In this document: piece by piece, positions 1 to 8,127 of the stretch
Layout of the letters: each line of letters begins with the position of its first letter
Position numbering within the stretch: the stretch's first letter is position 1
Assembly (NCBI RefSeq): GCF_001618955.1
Contig: NZ_LVYV01000045.1
Location: 186,001-250,000, forward strand
From: Tardiphaga robiniae
Lineage (GTDB): Bacteria > Pseudomonadota > Alphaproteobacteria > Rhizobiales > Xanthobacteraceae
Length of the DNA: 64,000 nt
Direction of reading: 5' to 3'
The notes under the pieces: model-generated
The model's database searches: none
Told to the model about the DNA's origin: nothing
Seen by the model: only the letters and a program-made list of their open reading frames with translations
Made by a program: the position numbers and the translations under genes

Positions 1-6
1 TGCCGA

Positions 7-777
7 TCAACGCGCGGTGAAGCCGCCGTCCACCGGCAGCGCAACGCCCGTGATGAAGGAAGCATCGTCCGAACCAAGCCACAGCGCGGCATGCGCCACA
101 TCCTTGGCCTTGCAGAGACGGCCCATGGGCACAGCCGCCAACAGCTTGGCCTCGTTGGCCGCAGCTTCCGCGGCGACGCCCGAGCGGCCGGTGAAGCCGA
201 GCTTCATCGGCGTATCTGCAAGACCCGGGCAGATCACGTTGACGCGAACGCCTTCGGGCGCAAAGGTCTGTGCCAGCGACTTGGTGAGGCCGACAACCGC
301 GAACTTCGCTGCCGAATAGATCGGGCTCATCATGGAGCCGACAATGCCCGACACCGACGAGGTGAAAATCACCGAGCCGCCGCCGCGCTTGCGCATGTGC
401 TTGATCACTTCACCGGCAGCCAGCGTGGCGGAGGTGACGTTGAGCGACATCGCGAATTCATAGGCCGCGAGATCGAGATTCTCGACGCCGGCCGGACCCG
501 GCGTGCCGGCATGAGCCCACAGGATGTCGATGCCGCCGAGCGCGACAGCCGCATCGTTGATTGAGCTCTTCATCTGTTCGGTCTTCGACAGATCGGCCTG
601 GATGGTGGTGAGCTCATAACCCAGCTTCTTCATGTCGGATTTGAGCTGCGCCAGCGCGTCCGCATTGACGTCGATGGCGGCGACCTTGGCACCTTCCTTC
701 AGGAACAGTTCGACGCCGGCGCGTCCCATGCCCGATGCAGCAGCGGTGACGGCGGCGAGTTTATTGGCGAGACGCAT
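7..777 (-). CDS. SDR-family NAD(P)-dependent oxidoreductase
   Basis: A 256-residue classical short-chain dehydrogenase/reductase, cytoplasmic, probably a tetramer as is usual for the family. The cofactor loop reads TAAASGMG (residues 11-18), a form of TGxxxGxG in which the first Gly is Ala. The catalytic set is Ser141, Tyr154 and Lys158 (YSAAK), and an NVICPG segment follows where substrate-side NxxxPG is expected. The aspartate after the second strand (AAID) favours NAD over NADP. It lies downstream of an ABC solute receptor on the same strand, with about 105 bp between them, opposite an IclR regulator; that suggests oxidation of a hydroxylated compound taken up by the receptor. The substrate cannot be read from the sequence. 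Confidence 0.9.
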   Translation of the reverse strand: MRLANKLAAVTAAASGMGRAGVELFLKEGAKVAAIDVNADALAQLKSDMKKLGYELTTIQADLSKTEQMKSSINDAAVALGGIDILWAHAGTPGPAGVENLDLAAYEFAMSLNVTSATLAAGEVIKHMRKRGGGSVIFTSSVSGIVGSMMSPIYSAAKFAVVGLTKSLAQTFAPEGVRVNVICPGLADTPMKLGFTGRSGVAAEAAANEAKLLAAVPMGRLCKAKDVAHAALWLGSDDASFITGVALPVDGGFTAR

Positions 778-882
778 TCTGTTGTCCTTGTGGTGGTTTT
801 GAAATTGCAGTTCAGACGATGAAAAACGCGCAGCGCGGGGTCACCGACATCTGCGCGTTCTCATCGTTCTTTGTTGCAGCCG

Positions 883-2106
883 TTACTTGATCAGCGGGCA
901 GCCGCCGTCCTTGAGCGGACGGAATGCGGTATCGGCCGGGATCGTCGCCAGCAAGTTGTAGTAATCGTACGGCTTCTTCGACTCCGCGGGCTTCTTGACC
1001 TGCAGCAGATACATGTCGTGCAGCACGCGGCCATCTTCACGCAGCGTGGTCTTGCCGAACAGTGGATCGTCGAACGTGCCCATCTCGCGGATCGCCTTCA
1101 CAACCGCCGCGCCATCCTTTGGCGAACCGACCTTGGCGACCGCCTTCAGATAGGTGAGCGACGCCGAATAGGCGCCGGCCTGGTTCATGCTGGGATAGCG
1201 GCCGTTGTTACGCTTGGCGAACCGCTCGCCGAAGGTGCGGGTCTGCTCGTTGAGATCCCAGTAGAAGCCCTCAGTGAGCTGCAGGCCCTGCGCGGTGTTG
1301 AGACCGAGCGAGTGGATGTCCGAAATGAACATCAGCATGCCGGCAAGCTTCTGGCCGCCCTGCACGATGCCGAACTCGGAGGCCTGCTTGATCGCCTTGA
1401 TGGTGTCGCCGCCGGCATTTGCCAGCGCGATGATGTCGGCCTTCGATGCCTGCGCCTGCAGCAGATAGGACGCGAAATCGTTCGAGTCTGTCGGATGCTT
1501 GATGCTGCCGAGCACCTTTCCGCCATTGGCATTGATCACGGCGGTGGCATCGCGCTCCAGCGACGCGCCGAGCGCGAAGTCGACGGTGAGGAAGAACCAA
1601 CTCTTGCCGCCGGCCTTGGTCATGGCATCGGCGGTGCCATGCGCCAGCGCCCAGGTATCATAGGTCCAGTGCACCGAGTTCGGGGTGCAAGCCTTGCCGG
1701 TCAGGTCCGATGTGCCGGATGCCGTGAACAGTGCGACCTTGTTGAGCTCCGCCGTTAGCGGCGCGACGGCCAGAGACGTGGCGCTGGTCGGAATGTCCAC
1801 GAGAACATCGACGCCTTCGGTCTCGTACCATTTGCGAGCAATGTTGCGCGCGATGTCCGGCTTGTTCTGCGGATCGCCCTGGATCACCTCGACCTTGAAC
1901 TTGTCAGCGCCCGGCAGCTTGTTGAAGTCCTCGACCGCCATCTTGGTGGCATCGAACGAGCCCATGCCGCCGATGTCCGAGAAGATGCCGGACATGTCGG
2001 CGAGAACGCCGAGTTTCACCGGCGTCTGCGCCGACGCCATCGGCGCGGACAGCAATCCGAGCGACAGTGCCACGGCTGACACGGCAACAGTATTGCGAAT
2101 GGTCAT
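883..2106 (-). CDS. ABC transporter substrate-binding protein (branched-chain amino acid / aromatic type)
   Basis: A 407-residue periplasmic solute receptor of the Peripla_BP_6 (LivK-like) type. A Sec signal peptide is visible (hydrophobic stretch ending SAPMASAQ), and the mature protein begins with the typical VKLGVLADMSG strand and loop. Two alpha/beta lobes follow over the full expected length. No permease or ATPase genes lie nearby in the window, so the receptor either shares a transporter encoded elsewhere or its operon continues beyond position 1. The gene is divergent from an IclR regulator across a 240-bp intergenic region with repeats. In rhizobia and Rhodopseudomonas this receptor subclass often binds aromatic acids or small carboxylates rather than leucine, but the ligand here is open. 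Confidence 0.9.
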   Translation of the reverse strand: MTIRNTVAVSAVALSLGLLSAPMASAQTPVKLGVLADMSGIFSDIGGMGSFDATKMAVEDFNKLPGADKFKVEVIQGDPQNKPDIARNIARKWYETEGVDVLVDIPTSATSLAVAPLTAELNKVALFTASGTSDLTGKACTPNSVHWTYDTWALAHGTADAMTKAGGKSWFFLTVDFALGASLERDATAVINANGGKVLGSIKHPTDSNDFASYLLQAQASKADIIALANAGGDTIKAIKQASEFGIVQGGQKLAGMLMFISDIHSLGLNTAQGLQLTEGFYWDLNEQTRTFGERFAKRNNGRYPSMNQAGAYSASLTYLKAVAKVGSPKDGAAVVKAIREMGTFDDPLFGKTTLREDGRVLHDMYLLQVKKPAESKKPYDYYNLLATIPADTAFRPLKDGGCPLIK

Positions 2107-2164
2107 CTATTCCTCCCCTGACAAATTCCGTGTTTCACCCTGGCAAGGCGCCAGCCCAGCGATC

Positions 2165-2216
2165 ACGTGAATAATTCTTGTTTATGAATTTATAAGACCT
2201 ATACGTGAATTATAAG
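2165..2216. promoter_or_regulatory. Repeated AT-rich motif between the receptor gene and the IclR gene
   Basis: The 240-bp divergent intergenic region holds an AT-rich patch that stands out from its GC-rich surroundings. TGAATTTATAAG (2185-2196) is followed by TGAATTATAAG (2206-2216), about 21 bp apart start to start, or two helical turns. ACGTGAAT occurs at 2165-2172 and again at 2203-2210. IclR regulators commonly bind such shared divergent regions; that these are its sites is inference. Confidence 0.45.
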
Positions 2217-2346
2217 TCAAGACCGTCGCTGCCGATCTGGATGGCTTTCAAAGCCATTTCAGCGATACAGAGGCCAACCAGACCATGCGGAAACGCGGGC
2301 ACTTCGCCATTCGTGGCGTACCCCAGAGGGAAGAACGAGAAATCCA

Positions 2347-3090
2347 ATGCTGGTCAGACAAGCTGCCAACGTCCTCGAATTGATGGAGTATTTCGCTCGT
2401 CGCAAACGCCCCGCGACGCTGGCCGAAATTTCGGATGACCTCGACTGGCCGCGCTCCAGCACGTTCAACCTCGTCGGCACCATCGCCGAGAAGGGCTGGC
2501 TCTATGAGCCCCGTGCGCGTAACGGCTACTATCCCAGCCCCCGCTGGCTAATGCTTGCCCGCACTGTCGCAGATGCCGAGCCACTCCCGGACGCCGCCCA
2601 TGCGCTGGTTACCGAAATCGCCGACCAGACCGGCGAGACGACGGCCATTGCCGCCCTCGCCGGAACGTCCGCGATCTTTCTGGATGTCGTCGAGTCCACG
2701 CATTCAGTGCGCTACTTCGCCCAGATCGGCGATCGCGTTCCGGTCCATGCGAGTTCGGTGGGCCGCGCCATTCTCGAGCAGCATTCGCCCGAGGAACGCA
2801 AGGCGATCTATCGCAAGATCAAGTTCGAAGCCTTCTCCCACACAACGCCGACAACGGCAGAGGCGATCGAAGACGAACTCAGAGAGGCGGCCGAGCGCGG
2901 CTATCAGCAGAGTTCATCGGAATATATCGCCGACCTCGCGGGCGTCGCCGTACCCCTGCCGGTGCAACATCGCCGGTTGTCGCTGGTGGTTGCCGGTCCG
3001 ACATCGCGTTGCTTGATGCGACGTCCCGAAACTGCCGCCATCATCCAAAATCTGATGCAGCGCTTCGCATCCGAACTCGCGTCCAGCTAG
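2347..3090 (+). CDS. IclR-family transcriptional regulator
   Basis: A 247-residue DNA-binding regulator. The N-terminal winged helix-turn-helix spans about residues 1-65, with a recognition-helix region around DDLDWPRSSTFNLV. The C-terminal IclR effector domain (about 80-245) shows the usual GDRVPVHASSVGRAIL segment. There is no long N-terminal extension, so the start at MLVRQAANVLELM is reasonable. It is transcribed away from the solute receptor and SDR genes and probably controls them, as IclR proteins often repress or activate an adjacent divergent catabolic operon. The effector is presumably the transported compound or a metabolite of it. Confidence 0.92.
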   Translation: MLVRQAANVLELMEYFARRKRPATLAEISDDLDWPRSSTFNLVGTIAEKGWLYEPRARNGYYPSPRWLMLARTVADAEPLPDAAHALVTEIADQTGETTAIAALAGTSAIFLDVVESTHSVRYFAQIGDRVPVHASSVGRAILEQHSPEERKAIYRKIKFEAFSHTTPTTAEAIEDELREAAERGYQQSSSEYIADLAGVAVPLPVQHRRLSLVVAGPTSRCLMRRPETAAIIQNLMQRFASELASS

Positions 3091-3135
3091 GCTCGGCGCA
3101 ACGCGGTGAACGCTGCGCTTGAGCCACAGACGTCG

Positions 3136-6100
3136 TTAGTTGCTGTTATTGTTCTGATTCGGGAATTCGACCGAATTGTTCTGCTTGCCGGTACCGAATT
3201 CGAAGATCTTGCGGAACACACCCGGTGCCATGGCCGAGATCGGATTGACGCGCAGCACCGGCGCACCGGGCGTACCGACGACTTCATAGGTGACGCCGAT
3301 CAGGCCTTCATTGCTGCCGCCGCCGAGAAACAGTCCGACGATCGGGATCTGGCCGAACATGTTGTTCAGCCCATACATCGGCACAAAGGTGCCGCTCATC
3401 CGAACCTGATTGAGCGGGTAATCGATGCTGCCTTCGATGGTCGCGCCGACGGTCGGGCCTTTGACGACGCCGTCCCGAATGGTGAGCTGGCCGTTCTGTC
3501 GCGTGAATTCGGCCCGCAGTCGCGAAAAGGCGACACTGCTTTGCGCCGCGTTTTGCCCACCTCCGGCAACGCTGGCCAGTTGCGCCTCGCCCTTGACGTT
3601 GAAGTCGCGGATGTTGATCAGGCCTTCCTTGGCGCGAGTGTCTGACGATGGCGGATCCATCGCCAGCGCGAGCTGGCCTCCCGACATCTTGGAATAGGTG
3701 TCGGTCGCGCGCAGGAAGGCGCCGGCATCGTTGGTCTCGATATAGATGACGTCACGGCCGGCACCCTGGGAGCGTCCGCGCATATCGCCTGTCAGCGGTG
3801 TGTCGCGTCCGAGCTTTCCGCTCAGGGAAAATTTCTGGATCGTGCCGTTACGCCGCGAAATCTTGGCATCGACGCTGCGAACCGCTTCGCCGTAATAGCC
3901 GGCAACGGCGCCGAGCTTCACATCAATATCGAAGTCGACCGATTTTGTTTTGCTCTTGGGATCCCCATCCTTGCCGGAAATCGCCGATTTCAGGAAGCCA
4001 CGACCGTCGAACACGTCGCCACGCATCGTGACTCTCAATACGCCATCCGGACCACGGTCCGCCTTCAACGACGTCTTGTCGCCCTCGGACGGCGAATAAG
4101 TCGGGAAGTTCACACCGACGAGGTCACCGTTCTGATCGACTTCGACGGAGCCCTTGATCGAAGCCCCACCACCATCGACGACGATGTCTTCCAGACGGGT
4201 AGTGTCACCCTTCTTCACGACGTTGAAGACAGCGCGAGCACTCTTGCCGGGTAGCTTCATCCAACCCGGCAGGATGTTGTCGAGCTTCAACGGCGTCAAA
4301 TCCGCGTCGACCCCGAGCTTGCTATCACGGTCCCCGGAGCCGATCTTGCCGACAACCTTGATCGGGAGATTGCCGACCACCGCCGGTCCGAGGTCCACAC
4401 CGAGCCGCGCGCGGCTGGCATCGTCGAGCGTCGCGTTGAGACGCACATCGGCATCGCCATCGGTTGGCTTGCGATAGTCGAGCGATGCCGCCTGCCCGTT
4501 GATCTTGACGTCACCCTTGACCTGATAGCCCTGATTGTTTGCTGTGACCTTCAGCGAATTGGCTTCGAGCTTCTGGTTCATCACCAGCTTGTCGGCGGAA
4601 AATGCCGTCAGATCCGCGGTGATGTTGTAGGTCGTATCGGCCTTGGTCAGTTCGTGCTGGATAGGCATGCCCATGGCGACCTGCGCGGTCACATTGCCCT
4701 TGCTGGCTGCCGGGTCGAGCATGTTGCCGGTGACTTCGCTCAGACGGTTGGAGTTGAGGACATCGGCCACGGCCGCCACCGGTCCCTCCAGCTTGAAGCG
4801 CACGCGAGCCGGCGATGGCTTCGGTGCCATATCCGGAACTTCAAACACGATATCGCTGAGATTGAGCTTGCGTCCGCCCGCCGTCTCGGAGTTTGCCTGA
4901 CCGATGGTCACGGTCGCGGTCCGTCCCGTGACGCGCGCGCGCAGATCGCCGTCGCGGATCACCGGCATGCCATCCACCGGACGCAGCGCCACGCCATTGG
5001 CGAGGATCTTCACCGACAGCCCCTCATCGGGGATTGGCGGCCCGCGCCGTGTCAGGTTCTTGGTCGGCGAATTGACCCCGATCTCGATGCTCTGAAGCTG
5101 CCCGCCCTCGATGCGCTCGGTGACCCATTCGCGCACTTCAGGCACGATCAGAATCGGCCACATGCGCTTGAGCGCCGAGGCGGACATCGGCGTTCCCGCA
5201 AAGCCGAGGGTCATGCGCGGCTCGCCCGCGTAGTCAATGCTGCCTGTGCCGGCGACGCCGATCTCGCCGTTGCTGATATTCGCCCGCGTCAGCAAAACCC
5301 GCCGGTTGTCGGAATCGAAACGCAAGCCGATGTCGATGCTGTTGAAGATCAGCGGCGCTTCACCCGGACCTCCACCCAATACGATGGTGCCGCCGCTGAT
5401 CCCTGCCTGCCAAGAGTCGGTCGCTCCATTGGGCGGCTCGACATGGGCAAGCGAAGTGACGCGGTTCTCACCGGACACGAACTTGAACGGAGCCAGCAGC
5501 ACACGGCGGCCGGCATCCCACTCGACGCTCAGCTCCGCCTGATCGATTGGCATCGGATAATCCGGCGTGTCGTTATCGATGATGTTGCCGGCGCCTGCAG
5601 TGAGCTTGCCGCGGAAATAGGTCGGGAGGCCGTCGCGCCCGATTTCGCCCCTCAACTCACCGGTCAGCGGCAGATCGGCGCTGTAAGTGAGATCCTTCAT
5701 GCGCAGCGCGAGCAGGATATTCCGGGTCGAGACCTTGTCGGCCCGCAGACTGACCGCACGCACGCCATTGGCTGGCGCACCGACCGTAACGCCGAGTGTC
5801 CATGGCGCTTTGCCGCCTTCGCCCACTGTCATCATGACGCCGCCGCCGCTCGGTCGGCGCAGGGTCAGGCTGATATTGTTGAAATCCCACGTATTGCCGC
5901 GCTGTTGGTCGTCGACCACCAGCTTGCCGTTCTTCAGACCGATCTCGTTGAGGTTCTGTCCGTCGAGGCCCGACAGGGTCAGGCTGTCGAGCCAATCGAG
6001 ACCCGCAAGCAAGCCGGTGGATGCCTCGCGCCTGTCAGCAGGGGGCTGTGGAATCTGGACCACCGGCGGCTGCGGCTGCCGCGGGAAAGTGAGTTCCGGT

Positions 6101-6873
6101 TGTCTGCCCGGACCGAGCCACGACCCTGGTGTACGCGGCGACGCGACGCCCGTCGCGATCGGGCGAGCATTCTCGCCGGTCGACACCGTCACCTGCCCAT
6201 CCGGCGTAATGCGCACGGCCAGCACAACATCGACCAGGTTGAGGCTTTCGGCACGCAAGCGGCCCATCATCATGGCAGCAGCGGAGAGCCGGACTTCGGC
6301 CTTCGGAGCACTGGCCACGACGGCATGATCACGATCGCGGACGACGATGTCGCGGATACGCACAGCCATGCGGACCCGCCCGGCGCGTTCGATCTGCGTG
6401 CCGCCAACTTCGACCGTATTACCCTGCCCGATATTGTCCTGGATCGCGTCGACCAGCCACGGTGTGGCCATGTCGAAATTGATCGGGCCTGCACCCAGCC
6501 GGACCCACAAGGCGCCAAAGCAAACGCCAAAAATAATCAGAAGGATGCCGAGAACAGCCGCGATCCGCTTGACCCATCGACCGCCGGACAGCCAATCGCG
6601 AACAGCAACGAGCCGATCGCCGAAACGGTGCCAGCCACTATCTTTCTTGGACAGCAAGCGGCGTGCGCGGTGATGCCCGGCCTCGTCATGCTGATGATCC
6701 CAATCGGCATCATCCCATTGCAAGGACTCGTCATCAGCGCGCGATCGATACGCTTGTGGTGGCTTATTTCTGGCCATTGCCTCTCGGTGCTGGCGCTGAC
6801 TATGAGAATGATCGTCACCGGCCCTTCGCGCATCGACAACCGACGAGCGCTGTTCTGCCGGCATCGCTGCCAA
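3136..6873 (-). CDS. AsmA-like / YhdP-type envelope protein (DUF3971 and AsmA_2 domains)
   Basis: A 1245-residue protein with one membrane anchor at about residues 103-125, after a basic, His-rich cytoplasmic leader. A very long periplasmic part follows, rich in beta-strand repeats (G-x-hydrophobic-x patterns), typical of the AsmA/YhdP superfamily of elongated bridge proteins. Members such as E. coli YhdP and TamB are linked to phospholipid traffic between inner and outer membranes. The C-terminal region (around ASVAGGGQNA to GLIGVTYEV) matches the usual AsmA_2 end. The start is uncertain: a later Met at about 6777 (MARNKPPQAY) would remove 32 residues. Many other-frame ORFs overlap it and are codon-bias shadows. 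Confidence 0.85.
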   Translation of the reverse strand: MAAMPAEQRSSVVDARRAGDDHSHSQRQHREAMARNKPPQAYRSRADDESLQWDDADWDHQHDEAGHHRARRLLSKKDSGWHRFGDRLVAVRDWLSGGRWVKRIAAVLGILLIIFGVCFGALWVRLGAGPINFDMATPWLVDAIQDNIGQGNTVEVGGTQIERAGRVRMAVRIRDIVVRDRDHAVVASAPKAEVRLSAAAMMMGRLRAESLNLVDVVLAVRITPDGQVTVSTGENARPIATGVASPRTPGSWLGPGRQPELTFPRQPQPPVVQIPQPPADRREASTGLLAGLDWLDSLTLSGLDGQNLNEIGLKNGKLVVDDQQRGNTWDFNNISLTLRRPSGGGVMMTVGEGGKAPWTLGVTVGAPANGVRAVSLRADKVSTRNILLALRMKDLTYSADLPLTGELRGEIGRDGLPTYFRGKLTAGAGNIIDNDTPDYPMPIDQAELSVEWDAGRRVLLAPFKFVSGENRVTSLAHVEPPNGATDSWQAGISGGTIVLGGGPGEAPLIFNSIDIGLRFDSDNRRVLLTRANISNGEIGVAGTGSIDYAGEPRMTLGFAGTPMSASALKRMWPILIVPEVREWVTERIEGGQLQSIEIGVNSPTKNLTRRGPPIPDEGLSVKILANGVALRPVDGMPVIRDGDLRARVTGRTATVTIGQANSETAGGRKLNLSDIVFEVPDMAPKPSPARVRFKLEGPVAAVADVLNSNRLSEVTGNMLDPAASKGNVTAQVAMGMPIQHELTKADTTYNITADLTAFSADKLVMNQKLEANSLKVTANNQGYQVKGDVKINGQAASLDYRKPTDGDADVRLNATLDDASRARLGVDLGPAVVGNLPIKVVGKIGSGDRDSKLGVDADLTPLKLDNILPGWMKLPGKSARAVFNVVKKGDTTRLEDIVVDGGGASIKGSVEVDQNGDLVGVNFPTYSPSEGDKTSLKADRGPDGVLRVTMRGDVFDGRGFLKSAISGKDGDPKSKTKSVDFDIDVKLGAVAGYYGEAVRSVDAKISRRNGTIQKFSLSGKLGRDTPLTGDMRGRSQGAGRDVIYIETNDAGAFLRATDTYSKMSGGQLALAMDPPSSDTRAKEGLINIRDFNVKGEAQLASVAGGGQNAAQSSVAFSRLRAEFTRQNGQLTIRDGVVKGPTVGATIEGSIDYPLNQVRMSGTFVPMYGLNNMFGQIPIVGLFLGGGSNEGLIGVTYEVVGTPGAPVLRVNPISAMAPGVFRKIFEFGTGKQNNSVEFPNQNNNSN

Positions 6874-7080
6874 TCCTCGGTTTGAATTATAACTCGTCGT
6901 GCGGTCGTTGCGGCGCCCCTATGGCGCACCGAACGTGTGTTGCGTCGAATCCTTTGTAACCATACTCCGAGACCAGCATATTTGGGCCAGCGCATTTGCA
7001 CTGCAACGTGCCGCCACCCGGTCGCCGGTGCTTTGCAATGCCATCACACTGAGCCGCCGAAAGCGACGAAAGGAAGGCGT

Positions 7081-7221
7081 ATGTCCAAGAAATCGCGCAA
7101 GAATCCCTCGAAACGGGCCATCTGTACAGTGGCAGAAAACGCATCGGGCGCGAAAGCCGGACTGACGCTGGAAACTGCGGCCAAGCGCCTCGTCGGGCGC
7201 GCCGCCCAATTGAACCGCTGA
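7081..7221 (+). CDS. Small basic protein (46 aa), unrecognised
   Basis: A 46-residue ORF beginning MSKKSRKNPSKRAIC, 20 bp upstream of the peroxiredoxin gene on the same strand. A strong ribosome-binding sequence (AAAGGAAGG) sits just upstream of the ATG. The N-terminus is lysine/arginine-rich like the neighbouring peroxiredoxin tail, and the rest is Ala/Leu-rich and probably helical. I do not recognise a family. The spacing and shared basic character suggest co-transcription with the peroxiredoxin; a nucleic-acid-binding role is only a guess. Confidence 0.6.
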   Translation: MSKKSRKNPSKRAICTVAENASGAKAGLTLETAAKRLVGRAAQLNR

Positions 7222-7241
7222 ACGCGAAGAAAGGAACATCC

Positions 7242-8036
7242 ATGGCCAAGAAAGCCAGCAAGAAACCCGCCAAGGCCGCCGCCAAGAAAACGGCCAAGAC
7301 TGCTTCTCCCTCGAAGGCGAAGAAGCCTGCCAAGGCTGCGGCAAAGTCCCCAGCCAAGAAGGCTGCCGCCAAGCCAGCCAAGCCTGTGGCGAAAGCCGTG
7401 TCCAAGGCGCTAGCCAAGCTAGCCGCCAAAGTCGCGAAGGCTCCTGTCGCCAAAAAGGCTCCAGCGACTAAGACGATCGCCGCGAAGGCGTCGCCCAAGG
7501 CAGTTGCGAAGCCTGCGCCGCCCTCCGTGGCGGCACCGAAAGCAACTCCCGAGAAGATCGCACCGGCGCCTCGTGTCGCAGCCGAGGGCGCTAAGGCTCC
7601 GGCCTTCCAGTTGCCCCGCGACGGCGGCGCCACGGTCTCACTGTCGGACTATGCTGGCCAGAAGCTGGTGATCTTCTTCTACCCCCGCGCCAGCACTCCG
7701 GGCTGCACCAAGGAAGCCATCGACTTCACCCGCCTGTCCGCCGACTTTCAGGCAGCTAACGCCGCCGTGCTTGGCGTCTCGGCCGACCCACTAAAGGCTC
7801 AGGAGTCGTTCCGCGACAAGTTCGCGCTGGGAGTTCCGCTGCTGTCGGATGCGACGCAATCGATGCTGAAAGCCTATGGCGCCTGGGGCGAGAAATCGAT
7901 GTACGGCAAAACCTTCGAAGGCGTTCTTCGCACCACGGTTTTGATCGATGCAAAAGGCAACGTCGCGAAGATCTGGCACGGCGTCAAAGTGGACGGACAC
8001 GCAGACGCGGTGCTCGAAGAAGTACGTCGGATTTGA
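7242..8036 (+). CDS. PrxQ/BCP-type peroxiredoxin with a Lys/Ala/Pro-rich (histone H1-like) N-terminal extension
   Basis: A 264-residue protein in two parts. Residues 1 to about 115 are almost only Lys, Ala, Pro, Ser, Thr and Val in KKAAAK/PAKPVAK-type repeats, as in bacterial histone-H1-like tails. Residues about 116-264 form a PrxQ/BCP thioredoxin fold: APAFQLP start, FFYPRASTPGCTKEA with the peroxidatic Cys155, and an RTTVLID strand near the end. The resolving cysteine usual five residues after the peroxidatic one is Ile160, so this should work as a 1-Cys enzyme or use another thiol. The expected reaction is reduction of H2O2 or alkyl hydroperoxides. The tail is unusual for the family and could hold the enzyme on DNA. 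A clear RBS (AAAGGAAC) precedes the ATG. Confidence 0.9.
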   Translation: MAKKASKKPAKAAAKKTAKTASPSKAKKPAKAAAKSPAKKAAAKPAKPVAKAVSKALAKLAAKVAKAPVAKKAPATKTIAAKASPKAVAKPAPPSVAAPKATPEKIAPAPRVAAEGAKAPAFQLPRDGGATVSLSDYAGQKLVIFFYPRASTPGCTKEAIDFTRLSADFQAANAAVLGVSADPLKAQESFRDKFALGVPLLSDATQSMLKAYGAWGEKSMYGKTFEGVLRTTVLIDAKGNVAKIWHGVKVDGHADAVLEEVRRI

Positions 8037-8127
8037 TCAATGTCATTTGCTCAAAATTAACCATGAAGGGCTCAAATCGCCTCCGTTGAGCCAGCCGACG
8101 AGTCTCCGGCTGGCATCAGGAGTGCTG

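Noticed and set aside
4654-6885. 743-residue plus-strand ORF over the AsmA/YhdP-like gene
   Set aside because: It is antisense to a well-supported gene, rich in His/Arg/Asp with no fold-like pattern, a typical shadow of GC-rich coding DNA.
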